Below, piece after piece: positions 1 to 10,414 of a DNA stretch of 64,000 bases. The position numbers were made by a program, and so were the translations under genes. The DNA comes from Sphingobium sp. Lineage in GTDB: Bacteria; Pseudomonadota; Alphaproteobacteria; Sphingomonadales; Sphingomonadaceae. The first letter of the stretch is position 1; each line of letters begins with the position of its first letter. The notes under the pieces were generated by a model, which did no database searches, was not told the origin of the DNA, and saw only the letters and a list, made by a program, of their open reading frames with translations. Location: contig JAHFPV010000002.1 of NCBI GenBank assembly GCA_023266575.1, positions 124,001 through 188,000 on the forward strand. Direction: 5' to 3'.

Positions 1-28
1 TGGACTTATAGTCAGGTGCGTCGGTCAT
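1..28 (-). CDS. ileS: Isoleucyl-tRNA synthetase, first nine codons (partial)
   Basis: Reading the minus strand from the ATG at 28 gives MTDAPDYKS and then leaves the window. This resembles the start of sphingomonad isoleucyl-tRNA synthetases, and ileS commonly follows ribF in these genomes. Only nine codons are visible, so the call depends mostly on gene order. If right, the protein is a cytoplasmic class I synthetase that charges tRNA-Ile. Confidence 0.55.
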
Positions 29-47
29 GGCTGCGCTTATGCTGGAT

Positions 48-125
48 CCGTTCGGTTCGAGCTTGTCGAGAACTGTTCTCGACGGACGCTTCTCGACTTC
101 GCTCGAAGCTGCTCGAACCGAACGG
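48..125. repeat. Palindromic intergenic repeat (CCGTTCG family), copy 1
   Basis: The inverted repeat begins CCGTTCGGTTCGAGC and ends GCTCGAACCGAACGG, with an inner TTCTCGACTTCGCTCGAAG segment. It fills the gap between ribF and ileS. The same arms recur at seven other places in this window. Confidence 0.8.
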
Positions 126-150
126 AGGTTGGGTAGATTAGCGCCGTGCC

Positions 151-1092
151 TTAAGCGACGTAAGGCGTTCCCGCAAGGATTTGCCGTGCTTGCGTGCAGT
201 CGCGCGCGATCTGTGCGATCAGCGCGTCCAGCCCGTCATATTTCGCCTCCGCCCGCAGGAAGGCGATCAGTTGCACGGCAATGCACTGGTCATACAGGCT
301 CTCGGCAAAGTCGAAAAAATGCGGCTCCAGCAATTCCTTGGGCGGGTCGAAGGTCGGGCGGATGCCCAGATTCGCCGCGCCGTCCAGCACCCGCCCGTCG
401 GGCAAGATCCCGCGCACCGCATAAATGCCATAGGCCGGGCGCAAATAGCTGCCCATGTCGACGTTGGCGGTCGGGAAACCGATAGTGCGACCCAGCTTGT
501 CGCCATGCTGCACCACGCCCTCGATGGTGAAGGGCCGCGTCAGCAGCCGGGTTGCAGTGGCGCAATCGCCCGCCTGCAACGCCGCGCGAATGCGGCTGGA
601 CGAAATCACCGCCCCATCGGCATCCGTCACGGGCGCAACCGCCTGCGCCCACATATCCCATGGCGCGCCCAGTTCGGACAAAAGCGCCACCGATCCGGCC
701 CGCCCCTTGCCAAAGGTAAAGTCCTGCCCCGTCACCACCCCGGCCACGCCCATATCGACGGCCAGCAGGCGCACGAACGCAGCCGGATCGAGCGCCGCCA
801 GTTCCGGGGTAAAGGCGAACACCATCATCGCGTCCGCCCCGGCGGCGGCGAACAAGGCCTGCCGCTGGTCCAGCGTGGTCAGGCGAAAATGGGGCGTATC
901 GGGCCGGAATAGCCGCATCGGATGGGGATCGAATGTCGCGACGATGACGGGACGCCGCTCGGCACGGGCGCGGTCTATCGCATGGCCGACCACGGCCTGA
1001 TGCCCGGCGTGAAACCCGTCAAAATTGCCCAGCGCCATGATGGCCCCGCGCAAATGCGCCGGGACCGGGGCGCCGCTTGTCAGCCGCTCCAT
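151..1092 (-). CDS. ribF: Bifunctional riboflavin kinase / FAD synthetase
   Basis: Converts riboflavin to FMN and then FMN to FAD in the cytoplasm. The N-terminal nucleotidyltransferase domain shows the GNFDGFHAGHQAVV motif near residue 20, and the C-terminal flavokinase domain shows GFPTANV near residue 205. The 313-residue length fits the family. I chose the ATG at 1092 (MERLTSGAP) because the earlier TTG at 1128 only adds a poorly conserved leader. It lies just upstream of ileS, separated by a palindromic repeat, and is on the same strand as the hydrolase behind it. Confidence 0.93.
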   Translation of the reverse strand: MERLTSGAPVPAHLRGAIMALGNFDGFHAGHQAVVGHAIDRARAERRPVIVATFDPHPMRLFRPDTPHFRLTTLDQRQALFAAAGADAMMVFAFTPELAALDPAAFVRLLAVDMGVAGVVTGQDFTFGKGRAGSVALLSELGAPWDMWAQAVAPVTDADGAVISSSRIRAALQAGDCATATRLLTRPFTIEGVVQHGDKLGRTIGFPTANVDMGSYLRPAYGIYAVRGILPDGRVLDGAANLGIRPTFDPPKELLEPHFFDFAESLYDQCIAVQLIAFLRAEAKYDGLDALIAQIARDCTQARQILAGTPYVA

Positions 1093-1169
1093 GGCGCGGC
1101 CTATAGGGGGCATCCCGGCCAAGAGCAATGACCGAGACCCCTGTCGCGAACGCCCGCAATCCTCAGTTG

Positions 1170-1994
1170 TCAGCCCCCACGCAGGAAGGCGATCAGATCG
1201 GCATTCAGCCGGTCAGGCACCGTCGCGAAAAGACCATGGGGTTCGCCCTCATATTCCAGCCATTGCGCGCCAGCGATCCCTGCGGCCGCCGCGCGACCGC
1301 TGAGGTCGATCGGCACCGTCTTGTCGGCGCTGCCGTGGATCACCAGCGTGGGGATAGTGAAGCTCGCCAGATCGGGACGGAAATCGGTGCGACCAAAGGC
1401 GTCGACACAGGCGATGGTAGCCAGTGGGCTGGCCATGATGCCCAGCGCGAAACTCCAGTCCAACACACCCTTGCTGACCGGGCTCGTGACCCAGCCAACA
1501 CCATAGAAATCCTTGGCGAAACTCTGGAGAAAGTCGAAGCGATCCTTACGGATATCCTCCTGCATCCCGGCAAACACATGCTCCTCCACGCCGTCGGGAT
1601 TGTCGGCGGTCTTGAGCAGAAAGGGTACGACCGACGACACCAGCACCGCCCGGTCCACCCGCGCCCCGCCATGGCGGGTCAGATAACGCGCAATCTCGCC
1701 CCCACCCATGGAAAAGCCGACCAGGCTGACGCGCGGCAGGCCCAGATGTGCGATCAGGTCGGCCAGATCGTCGGCGAATACGTCATAGGTGTAACCGGTT
1801 GCGGGATGGCTGCTATGGCCAAAGCCGCGCCGATCATAGGCGATGACCTGATGCCCTGCCTCGACCAGCGCGACGGTTTGATATTCCCACATATCGCCGG
1901 TCAGCGGCCAGCCGTGGATCAGGATGACGGGCGGACCTTCTCCGGCCACCTTGTAATGGATATGCGCGCCGTCGCGTGTGTCTAAAATGGGCAT
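1170..1994 (-). CDS. Alpha/beta hydrolase, non-heme chloroperoxidase/arylesterase type
   Basis: A single-domain alpha/beta hydrolase of 274 residues without a signal peptide. The oxyanion-hole segment LIHGWPL lies near residue 25, the nucleophile elbow GFSMGG places the catalytic Ser at about residue 95, the acid is probably in HGSADKTVPID and the catalytic His in EGEPHGLF near the C-terminus. This pattern matches the cofactor-free haloperoxidase/arylesterase subfamily. Such enzymes hydrolyse esters and can perhydrolyse acetate, but the natural substrate cannot be read from the sequence. It sits alone between folA and ribF on the same strand. Confidence 0.85.
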   Translation of the reverse strand: MPILDTRDGAHIHYKVAGEGPPVILIHGWPLTGDMWEYQTVALVEAGHQVIAYDRRGFGHSSHPATGYTYDVFADDLADLIAHLGLPRVSLVGFSMGGGEIARYLTRHGGARVDRAVLVSSVVPFLLKTADNPDGVEEHVFAGMQEDIRKDRFDFLQSFAKDFYGVGWVTSPVSKGVLDWSFALGIMASPLATIACVDAFGRTDFRPDLASFTIPTLVIHGSADKTVPIDLSGRAAAAGIAGAQWLEYEGEPHGLFATVPDRLNADLIAFLRGG

Positions 1995-2021
1995 GGATGC
2001 AGTCCTTTATCGGGGACTGGC

Positions 2022-3628
<1,607 letters not shown>

Positions 3629-3636
3629 GGGGCCGC

Positions 3637-4125
3637 TCAGTCCTCGACCGTTTCGGCGACCGCGTCGGTCTGCTTGGCGCGCCAGGCGTCCAGCCGCGCG
3701 GCGAGCGCGGGATCATGGGTCGCCAGGATCGCGGCAGCCAGCAGCCCGGCATTGATCGCGCCGGGCTTGCCGATCGCCAGTGTCGCCACCGGAATACCGC
3801 CGGGCATCTGGACGATCGACAGCAGCGAATCCATGCCCTTCAGCGCCTTCGATTCGACCGGCACGCCCAGCACCGGCAACCGCGTCATCGACGCGCACAT
3901 GCCCGGCAGATGGGCCGCGCCGCCCGCGCCCGCGATGACGACTTTCAGGCCGCGCTCTACCGCGCTGGTGGCATAATCATACAGCCGCTGCGGGGTGCGG
4001 TGCGCCGACACCACCTTGCATTCATGGGCCACGCCCAGCGCGTCCAGCGTTTCGGCGGCATGGCGCATCGTGTCCCAGTCGGACCGCGACCCCATGATGA
4101 TGCCGACCTCGATTGCCCCGCTCAT
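3637..4125 (-). CDS. purE: N5-CAIR mutase
   Basis: Class I PurE, converting N5-CAIR to CAIR. The core motif [13 protein letters not shown] lies near the N-terminus, followed by [12 protein letters not shown] and the [11 protein letters not shown] loop, all characteristic of the active site. The open frame extends to 4176, but the ATG at 4125 ([12 protein letters not shown]) matches the usual family start and gives 162 residues. It is the first gene of the purE-purK-folA operon. Confidence 0.95.
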   Translation of the reverse strand: MSGAIEVGIIMGSRSDWDTMRHAAETLDALGVAHECKVVSAHRTPQRLYDYATSAVERGLKVVIAGAGGAAHLPGMCASMTRLPVLGVPVESKALKGMDSLLSIVQMPGGIPVATLAIGKPGAINAGLLAAAILATHDPALAARLDAWRAKQTDAVAETVED

Positions 4126-4217
4126 GCCCGTGCTTCCCCTCATGGCGCGGCCGCTACGGTGCCGCCCGGAAAGCAAAGCCCCTTAGCGGCCAGCCCGTCG
4201 GGGGGCAATGTCGTATT

Positions 4218-4333
4218 TCCTCCCCGCTTGCGGGGAGGTGGCGCGCGCAGCGCGACGGCGAATGGAAGAGCGTGGGGCCTGCCCCCTCCACCACGCGCTT
4301 CGCGCGCGGTCCCCCTCCCCGTGCCGGGGAGGA
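4218..4333. repeat. CTCCCCG...CGGGGAG hairpin repeat, copy 1
   Basis: Outer arms TCCTCCCCG and CGGGGAGGA enclose inner pairs CCCCGCTTGCGGGG and CGCGCAGCGCG. It fills the gap between gpmA and purE and belongs to a different palindrome family from the CCGTTCG repeats. Related copies are at 7063 and 13060. Confidence 0.7.
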
Positions 4334-5020
4334 TTACCGCTCCGACAGATAATAACGCTCGATCGCGCTCAGATCATCGGCCAGTTCATAGACGATCGGC
4401 TGGCCGGTCGGGATTTCCAGTTCGGTGATCTCGTCGTCGGGAATGTTCGACAGATGCTTGACCAGCGCGCGCAGCGAATTGCCATGGGCGGAGATCAACA
4501 CCCGCTTGCCTGCCTTCAGGTCCGGCGCGATGCGGCTTTCCCAATAGGGCAGCACGCGCGCGATCGTGTCCTTCAGGCTCTCGGTCGAAGGGATAGCGAT
4601 CCCCGCATAGCGGCGGTCCTTGCTCAGGTCGAACTCGCTGCCCGCTTCCAGCACCGGGGGCGGAATGTCGAAGCTGCGGCGCCATATCTTGACCTGCGCG
4701 TCGCCATGCTTGGCCGCCGTCTCCGCCTTGTCCAGGCCCGTCAGCCCGCCATAATGGCGCTCATTCAAGCGCCAGTCCTTTTCCACCGGCAGCCACAGCC
4801 GCCCCATTTCCTCCAGCGCCAGATTGAGCGTCTTGATCGCGCGGGTCTGGAGCGAGGTATAGCATTGGTCGAAATCCAGCCCCTTGGCCTTCATCAACTG
4901 ACCCGCCGCCCGCGCTTCGCCCGCACCCTTCTCGGTCACGTCCACATCCCACCAGCCGGTGAAGCGGTTTTCCAGATTCCATGACGACTGGCCATGGCGG
5001 ATTAGGACGAGGGTGGGCAT
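4334..5020 (-). CDS. gpmA: 2,3-bisphosphoglycerate-dependent phosphoglycerate mutase
   Basis: Interconverts 3- and 2-phosphoglycerate in glycolysis and gluconeogenesis. The N-terminal [20 protein letters not shown] carries the phosphohistidine of the RHG motif, and the second catalytic His is in [16 protein letters not shown]. The open frame runs to 5104, but the ATG at 5020 ([10 protein letters not shown]) is preceded by a clear GGAGA ribosome-binding site and gives 228 residues, the normal length. Confidence 0.94.
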   Translation of the reverse strand: MPTLVLIRHGQSSWNLENRFTGWWDVDVTEKGAGEARAAGQLMKAKGLDFDQCYTSLQTRAIKTLNLALEEMGRLWLPVEKDWRLNERHYGGLTGLDKAETAAKHGDAQVKIWRRSFDIPPPVLEAGSEFDLSKDRRYAGIAIPSTESLKDTIARVLPYWESRIAPDLKAGKRVLISAHGNSLRALVKHLSNIPDDEITELEIPTGQPIVYELADDLSAIERYYLSER

Positions 5021-5174
5021 CGGGCATGTCTCCTGCACGTCTGGGAAAAGTCTGCCGCCCCCCATAACGCGCGAAACGCCGGGCGCAAGGTTGCAGCAGC
5101 GCACACGCGCACCACATTGCAGTCGAACCGCCGATACGTTAGCCCGCTAAGGGTAGCAGATAAGGAACACCCAC

Positions 5175-7058
5175 TTGGCATTTGTGAAGGGCGCGTGGCG
5201 CATATTGGTCGCGATCAAGGACGGGCTGGTCCTGCTGTTCCTGCTACTCTTCTTCGGCGCGCTTTACGCCGCCCTCTCCTTCTCGCCCAAGCCAGCCGCC
5301 AGCATCAGCGCGGGCGCGCTGCTGCTCGACCTGGACGGCACCATCGTCGAACAGCCAGCCGAGGCCGATCCCTTCGCCCTCCTGTCCGGCTCCGGCCCGG
5401 CCATGAAGGAATATCGCCTGTCCGACATCGTCACCGCGCTGGACGCGGCCAAGACGGACGACAAGGTCAAGGCGGTCGTGCTGAACCTGGATGGCTTCAT
5501 GGGCGGCGGGCAGGTCGCCATCGCCCGCGTCGGCCAAGCACTCGATGGCCTGCGCGCCGCGAAAAAGCCCGTGCTGGCCTACGCCACCCTCTACACCGAC
5601 GACAGCTACCAGTTGGCCGCCCATGCCAGCGAAGCGTGGAGCGATCCGCTGGGCGGCGTCGCGATCATGGGCCGGGGCGGGTCGGGCCTCTATTATAAAG
5701 GGCTGATCGACAAGCTTGGCGTCAACACCCATGTCTATCGCGTCGGCACATACAAGAGTTTCGTCGAACCCTATATCCGCGCTGACCAGTCGCCCGAAGC
5801 CAAACAGGCCAATCAGGCTTTGGCCGATGTCCTGTGGCAAAACTGGCAGGATGACGTCGCCAAGGCGCGACCCAAAGCGAAGATCGCAGCCTATGCCGCC
5901 GACCCGGTCGCCGCCGCCACCGCCGCCAATGGCAATATGGCGAAGGCTGCTCTGTCCGCTGGCCTGATCGACAAGCTTGGAGACGCCACCGCCTTCGGTT
6001 CGCGCGTCGCGGAAATTGCGGGCGAAGCTTCCGATGCCAAGGCAGGCGGCTTCGCCAAGATCGACCTCGCCGCCTATGTGAAGGCGCGCAAACCTGCTAA
6101 TGACGGCCAGATCGGCGTGCTGACGATCGCGGGCAATATCGTCGATGGCGAAGCTGGTCCCGGCACGGCAGCGGGCGACACGATTTCGGACCTGCTGCTG
6201 ACCGCGCTCAACGAAAAGGATTTGAAAGCCCTGGTCGTCCGCGTCGATTCGCCGGGCGGCTCGGTCATGGCGTCGGAAAAGATCCGCAACGCGATTCTGA
6301 AGGCCAAGGCGGACGGCCTGCCCGTGGTCGTCTCCATGGGCAATGTCGCGGCCAGCGGCGGCTATTGGGTCTCCACCCCCGCCGACATGATCTTTGCAGA
6401 GCCGGACACCATCACCGGCTCGATCGGCGTGTTCGGCATCCTCCCCAGCTTTGAAGGCACGCTTGCCAAGATGGGCGTCACCACCGACGGCGTCGCCACC
6501 ACGCCCCTGTCCGGGCAGCCGGACCTTGCCGGTGGCACCTCCCCGCAATTCGATGCGATCATGCAAATGGGGGTCGAGGATATCTATCGCCGCTTCGTCG
6601 GCGTCGTCGCCCAATCGCGCCGCAAGACCCCGGCGCAGATCGACGCCATCGCGCAGGGCCGCGTCTGGGACGGCGGCACCGCGCGGCAGAACGGCCTTGT
6701 CGACCGCTTCGGCGGGCTGGAGGACGCCATCGCCGAAGCCGCCCGCCGCGCGAAAATCGACCCCAAAACCGCCCGCGCCTACAATATCGAAAAGACGCCC
6801 GACAAATGGGCCGCCTGGATCGAGGCCATGGCCGAGCGCGAGACGGACGACGCAGGCGCGCCCCGCGACATGCTGGCGCGGCAAGCCATGCTCCAGCGCG
6901 GCTGGGCGATGCAGGCAGTCGCCGACGTCAAGGCGCTCGTCACCGGCGCAGGCATCCGCGCAGACTGCCTGGAATGCCGCAGCTACGGCGCGCCCAAGAT
7001 GCAAAGCGCAGCGGAAGAACGCGGCATGATGGCGCTAATCACAGGCCTCTGGCGCTAA
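5175..7058 (+). CDS. sppA: Signal peptide peptidase SppA, 67 kDa type
   Basis: Membrane-anchored periplasmic serine protease that degrades cleaved signal peptides. One N-terminal membrane segment covers roughly residues 17-38. The protein has the two-repeat form: the catalytic Lys is in VGTYKSFVEPY (about K194) in the first repeat and the nucleophile in NVAASGGYWVS (about S394) in the second, as in E. coli SppA. It starts with TTG at 5175 after an AAGGAA ribosome-binding site. At 627 residues it is full length. It stands alone, divergent from gpmA. Confidence 0.92.
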   Translation: MAFVKGAWRILVAIKDGLVLLFLLLFFGALYAALSFSPKPAASISAGALLLDLDGTIVEQPAEADPFALLSGSGPAMKEYRLSDIVTALDAAKTDDKVKAVVLNLDGFMGGGQVAIARVGQALDGLRAAKKPVLAYATLYTDDSYQLAAHASEAWSDPLGGVAIMGRGGSGLYYKGLIDKLGVNTHVYRVGTYKSFVEPYIRADQSPEAKQANQALADVLWQNWQDDVAKARPKAKIAAYAADPVAAATAANGNMAKAALSAGLIDKLGDATAFGSRVAEIAGEASDAKAGGFAKIDLAAYVKARKPANDGQIGVLTIAGNIVDGEAGPGTAAGDTISDLLLTALNEKDLKALVVRVDSPGGSVMASEKIRNAILKAKADGLPVVVSMGNVAASGGYWVSTPADMIFAEPDTITGSIGVFGILPSFEGTLAKMGVTTDGVATTPLSGQPDLAGGTSPQFDAIMQMGVEDIYRRFVGVVAQSRRKTPAQIDAIAQGRVWDGGTARQNGLVDRFGGLEDAIAEAARRAKIDPKTARAYNIEKTPDKWAAWIEAMAERETDDAGAPRDMLARQAMLQRGWAMQAVADVKALVTGAGIRADCLECRSYGAPKMQSAAEERGMMALITGLWR

Positions 7059-7062
7059 CATT

Positions 7063-7130
7063 CTTCCCCGCCCGCTCGCGGGAGGGGCAGCGAGACTTTC
7101 GCGCGCAGCGCGTTAGTCGCAGCGGGGTGG
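7063..7130. repeat. CTCCCCG-type hairpin repeat, copy 2 (degenerate)
   Basis: TTCCCCGCCCGCTCGCGGGAGGGG is followed by CGCGCAGCGCG and CAGCGGGGTGGG. It is shorter and less regular than the copies at 4218 and 13060. It fills the gap between sppA and the lipoprotein gene. Confidence 0.5.
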
Positions 7131-7173
7131 GCAATGTCGCTTGAAGCGATTCAACCAACAAGCGAGAGCATCC

Positions 7174-7638
7174 ATGCGGTTTCATCCTGCCCCTTTTCTG
7201 GCTCTTTGGATGGCCGCTTGCGGCGCGGCTGACCCGATTGCGTTCGATCAGCTAGAAATTCGGGCGGCCGGACTGGAAATCATCATTAATGAGGACGGCA
7301 CAGGGCAGTTCAACCAATCATTCCAGAACAAGCGTGGGCGTTTCAAGCTTTCGCATCAACAATTTGCGAATTTGGTGAAACGAATGGAGCCATTTCGCCT
7401 TTCGGGCGAAACCATGACGGGCAGCGAAGCCTCCGATTTTCTCGAGGCGGGCAATCGCTGCGACGGGGATTATGTCACGGACAATGGCGGTATTTCATTT
7501 CACTGGGTAGGTCCGTCCGTAGATCAGTTCTACACCGTGGATTACGGATGCGATCGCGAAAAACATGCGTCAAGAAACAAGGAACTTCGCGCAATCCTGG
7601 CGTCTCTGCCTGTGCCTGGTCCAGACGGCTTACCGTAG
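7174..7638 (+). CDS. Hypothetical lipoprotein
   Basis: A 154-residue protein whose N-terminus has a hydrophobic stretch ending in LWMAAC, a plausible lipobox with Cys near residue 16, so it is probably lipid-anchored. I chose the ATG at 7174 because it places this signal correctly; a TTG at 7141 is in frame upstream. The mature part contains LEIIINEDGTGQFNQSF and an acidic C-terminal half, and I do not recognise a domain. Its base composition looks lower in GC than its neighbours. It stands alone between sppA and a convergent membrane-protein gene. Confidence 0.7.
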   Translation: MRFHPAPFLALWMAACGAADPIAFDQLEIRAAGLEIIINEDGTGQFNQSFQNKRGRFKLSHQQFANLVKRMEPFRLSGETMTGSEASDFLEAGNRCDGDYVTDNGGISFHWVGPSVDQFYTVDYGCDREKHASRNKELRAILASLPVPGPDGLP

Positions 7639-7680
7639 ATACTTGCGACGCCAAATTGCCGTGCAGGATCGTTCGGTATC

Positions 7681-8325
7681 CTACCCCTCCTCATCCCGAT
7701 ACACCGGCAAGCCCAGCCCGCGCCAAATCGCCACCGCGCGCAGTACGAACCCCACCAGCGCCGCAATCACCCCCGCCACCGGCACGTCCAGCCCCGCCAG
7801 CCGCAACCCCACGAACAGCCCCGCCGCCACCGCCGCCGCCGTCACATAGAGTTCGGGCCGCAACAGGATCGAAGGCTCACCCGCCAGCAGATCGCGCATG
7901 ATGCCGCCGACGCAGCCGGTCACCACGCCCATCATCCCTGCGACAAAGGGCGGCACGCCGAAACTCATCGCCTTGGCCGCGCCGAACACCGCGAACGCCG
8001 CCAGCCCGATCGCGTCCAGCCAGTCGAGCGCCCGCTCGCTCCAGAAGCGGCGCGGCGTACACCACACGATGACCGCCGCGCACATGCAGGTGATGGCAGG
8101 CGCGGCATCCACCACCCAGAAAACCGGCGCGCCGATCAGCAGGTCGCGCAAAGTGCCACCGCCCACCCCCGTCACCAGCGCGAAAAAGGCAAAGGTCACC
8201 AATGTCTGCCGCAGCCGCGCCGCCGCCAGCGCCCCCGATGCGGCGAAGACGAAGGTGCCGACGATGCTCAGCGTCTCCAGCACCGGGCCGATGGAGGTTG
8301 CGAGAAGGGGTGTGGGTGGGAGCAT
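7681..8325 (-). CDS. UPF0126 (TRIC-like) seven-helix membrane protein
   Basis: A 214-residue integral membrane protein made of two UPF0126 repeats. Each has the glycine-rich kinked-helix motif: GVGGGTLRDLLIG in the first and GCVGGIMRDLLAGE in the second. Bacterial members are homologous to trimeric intracellular cation channels; some relatives have been linked to amino-acid export, so the physiological substrate here is open. It converges on the lipoprotein gene and is followed upstream by a repeat cluster. Confidence 0.88.
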   Translation of the reverse strand: MLPPTPLLATSIGPVLETLSIVGTFVFAASGALAAARLRQTLVTFAFFALVTGVGGGTLRDLLIGAPVFWVVDAAPAITCMCAAVIVWCTPRRFWSERALDWLDAIGLAAFAVFGAAKAMSFGVPPFVAGMMGVVTGCVGGIMRDLLAGEPSILLRPELYVTAAAVAAGLFVGLRLAGLDVPVAGVIAALVGFVLRAVAIWRGLGLPVYRDEEG

Positions 8326-8341
8326 CGCGATACACTTACAT

Positions 8342-8507
8342 CCGTTCGTTTCGAGCGAAGTCGAGAAACGTTGCGCACCCCAAACCCGTTCGGGCTGAGC
8401 GAAGTCGAAGCCTTGAAACGAGTCACGTGCCTCGTTTCAACCTGAGCGGAGGCGAAGGCAGCTCGCTTCGCTCGGTAGAACCCTTCGACTTCGCTCAGGG
8501 CGAACGG
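8342..8507. repeat. Composite CCGTTCG palindromic repeat, copy 2
   Basis: A half element (CCGTTCGTTTCGAGCGAAG) is followed at 8386 by a full element running from CCGTTCGGGCTGAGCG to CTTCGCTCAGGGCGAACGG. The full element contains an inner GAAACGAG...CTCGTTTC hairpin. It occupies nearly the whole gap between two minus-strand genes. Confidence 0.8.
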
Positions 8508-8520
8508 CGGTAGAGTACCC

Positions 8521-9834
8521 CTACTTCCGCCCCTTCTCTCCCGCCAACCGGCTCATCAATATCGCCGCGCGCTTGGCCTGGCGCTTCATGCTCGACAGGT
8601 CGGCCTGTTCCGCCGGGCTGTGATCGCCGCTTGAGGTCACGCCCAGCCCCACCAGCCCATCGGTATCCTGCGCGACGAAGCTGATATCGCCCGCGCCACG
8701 CTTCAATGGGTCAAGTTCCGGCATTACCGCCAGCCCCAGATCGGCATTGACCCCGTTCAGCTTTGCCAGCAGCGCGCGATTGCCCGCCGTGGGCGCCATC
8801 GACGGATAGCCCATGTCGAACGCGATCGTCGCCGACGTGCCGGGCAGATGCCCCGCCCCAACGATCGCCTGCATCTTCGCGCGCACCCGCGCCGTCTGCT
8901 CCTCGCTCAGCGTGCGGAAATCACCCTTGGCCACGGCAATGGGCGGGATGATGTTGGTCTTGCCCGTCACCGCGATGCGCACGCCGTCCTTGTCCACGTC
9001 CGCGCTCTGCCCGCCGCCGATCAACCCGACATTGAAGGTCAGGTTCGGTTCGGGCAGCTCCTTGCGAAACGCCACGATGATCCGCGCCAGCTCATAGACC
9101 GCGCCATCGCCCGCACTGGCGGAGAAAATCCCCGAACTATGCCCCGACTTGCCCGTCGCGGTCAGCGTCCAGCTGTTGGAGGATCGCCGCGCGATCGACC
9201 CCATATCCTTGCCATCCTGCTGGGACAGCCCTTCAAAATCCAGCGCCACATCGGCGCGCTTGCCCGCTTGGATCAGGTCGGCCCGCGCGATGCTGATCGG
9301 ATCGCCCGAATCCTCCTCGTCCCCGGTCAGCACCACCTCGATATTCGCGGCCTTCAGCGTGCCTGCCGCCTGCATCGCCTTCAATGCCAGCAGCATCGTC
9401 ACCACGCCGCCCTTGTCGTCCGCCACGCCCGGCCCGGCGGCCAGATCGCCCTTGCGCTCGAACGTCTGGAACGGCGAATCCGGCTCGAACACCGTATCCA
9501 GATGCCCGATCAACAGCATCTTGGTGGTCCCGGCCTTCCCCTTATGGACAGCGATCAGATGCCCGGCCCGCTTGGCCGCATCCATCGGCTGCCATGTCAC
9601 GACAAAGCCCAGCCTCTCAAATTCAGGCCGCAGCATGTCGGCCACCGCCTTCACCCCCGCCAGGTTCATCGAGCCGCTATTCTGGTTCACCAGCCTTTCG
9701 AGCAGGCCGATCGCGGGTTCATAACCCGCCTCGACGCTGGTGGTGATCGTGCGCTCGGCGGGCGACAGCGCCGCCCCGGCGGGCATCCCCGCCAGCAGCA
9801 TCACGCCCGCAATCAGGCATGCCCGCGCCCTCAC
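8521..9834 (-). CDS. M20 family metallopeptidase, exported
   Basis: A zinc peptidase of the M20/CPG2 (glutamate carboxypeptidase) type, 437 residues with an N-terminal signal peptide (MRARACLIAGVMLLAGMPAG). Metal and catalytic residues are visible in LLIGHLDTVFE (His), GPGVADDKGGVV (Asp) and LTGDEEDSG (Glu pair), and the dimerisation domain sits in the middle. It probably trims C-terminal or dipeptide residues in the periplasm. The GTG start at 9834 overlaps the glutathione peroxidase stop by four bases, so the two are likely co-translated. Confidence 0.88.
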   Translation of the reverse strand: MRARACLIAGVMLLAGMPAGAALSPAERTITTSVEAGYEPAIGLLERLVNQNSGSMNLAGVKAVADMLRPEFERLGFVVTWQPMDAAKRAGHLIAVHKGKAGTTKMLLIGHLDTVFEPDSPFQTFERKGDLAAGPGVADDKGGVVTMLLALKAMQAAGTLKAANIEVVLTGDEEDSGDPISIARADLIQAGKRADVALDFEGLSQQDGKDMGSIARRSSNSWTLTATGKSGHSSGIFSASAGDGAVYELARIIVAFRKELPEPNLTFNVGLIGGGQSADVDKDGVRIAVTGKTNIIPPIAVAKGDFRTLSEEQTARVRAKMQAIVGAGHLPGTSATIAFDMGYPSMAPTAGNRALLAKLNGVNADLGLAVMPELDPLKRGAGDISFVAQDTDGLVGLGVTSSGDHSPAEQADLSSMKRQAKRAAILMSRLAGEKGRK

Positions 9835-10376
9835 TTGGCCAGTTCCGCCTCGATGGCCGCGACCAGCGCTGCGTCGTCAGGCGCGGTCGTCGGCGCAAAG
9901 CGCGCCGCCACGCTGCCATCCTTGGCGATGAGGAATTTCTCGAAATTCCACAGTATTTCGGGCACCGGATTGGGGGTCATGCCATAGCCTTTCAGCTTCT
10001 CGCGAAACACGTCACCCTCGCCCTGCGCTTCCGGCACGGCGCTGGTCAGCGCGGCATAGAGCGGATGCTTGTCCGGCCCGGTCACCACGATCTTCTCGAA
10101 CATCGGGAAATCGACGCCGAAATTGGTGGTGCAGAAATTCGCGATCTCGTCGTTCGTCCCCGGCTCCTGCGCGCCGAAATCATTGGCGGGGAAGCCCGCG
10201 ACCACCAGCCCCTTGTCCTTATAATCGGCGTAGAGCTTTTCCAGCCCTTCATATTGCGGGGTCAGGCCGCATTTGGACGCGACATTGACCGCCAGCACCA
10301 CCTTGCCCGCATAATCGGCGAGGGACGTGTCCGCGCCCTTGATCGTCTTGAGCGGAATCTGCTGAATGTCGGTCAT
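9831..10376 (-). CDS. Glutathione peroxidase
   Basis: Thiol peroxidase of the BtuE/GPx type, 181 residues, cytoplasmic. The active-site tetrad can be placed: Cys in NVASKCGLTPQY, Gln in NDFGAQEPGTN, Trp and Asn in ILWNFEKFLI. The peroxidatic residue is Cys, not Sec. The open frame continues far upstream to 10823, but the ATG at 10376 (MTDIQQIPLK) with an AGGAGA site just before it is the real start. It lies downstream of the VIT transporter and overlaps the peptidase. Confidence 0.92.
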   Translation of the reverse strand: MTDIQQIPLKTIKGADTSLADYAGKVVLAVNVASKCGLTPQYEGLEKLYADYKDKGLVVAGFPANDFGAQEPGTNDEIANFCTTNFGVDFPMFEKIVVTGPDKHPLYAALTSAVPEAQGEGDVFREKLKGYGMTPNPVPEILWNFEKFLIAKDGSVAARFAPTTAPDDAALVAAIEAELAK

Positions 10377-10414
10377 ATGATCGTCTCCTGTGAAAATTTG
10401 CGTGTAGCCTGCCA

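Noticed and set aside
5244-7004. A 586-codon open frame antisense to sppA
   Set aside because: It mirrors the sense codons of sppA and shows no recognisable domain or ribosome-binding site.
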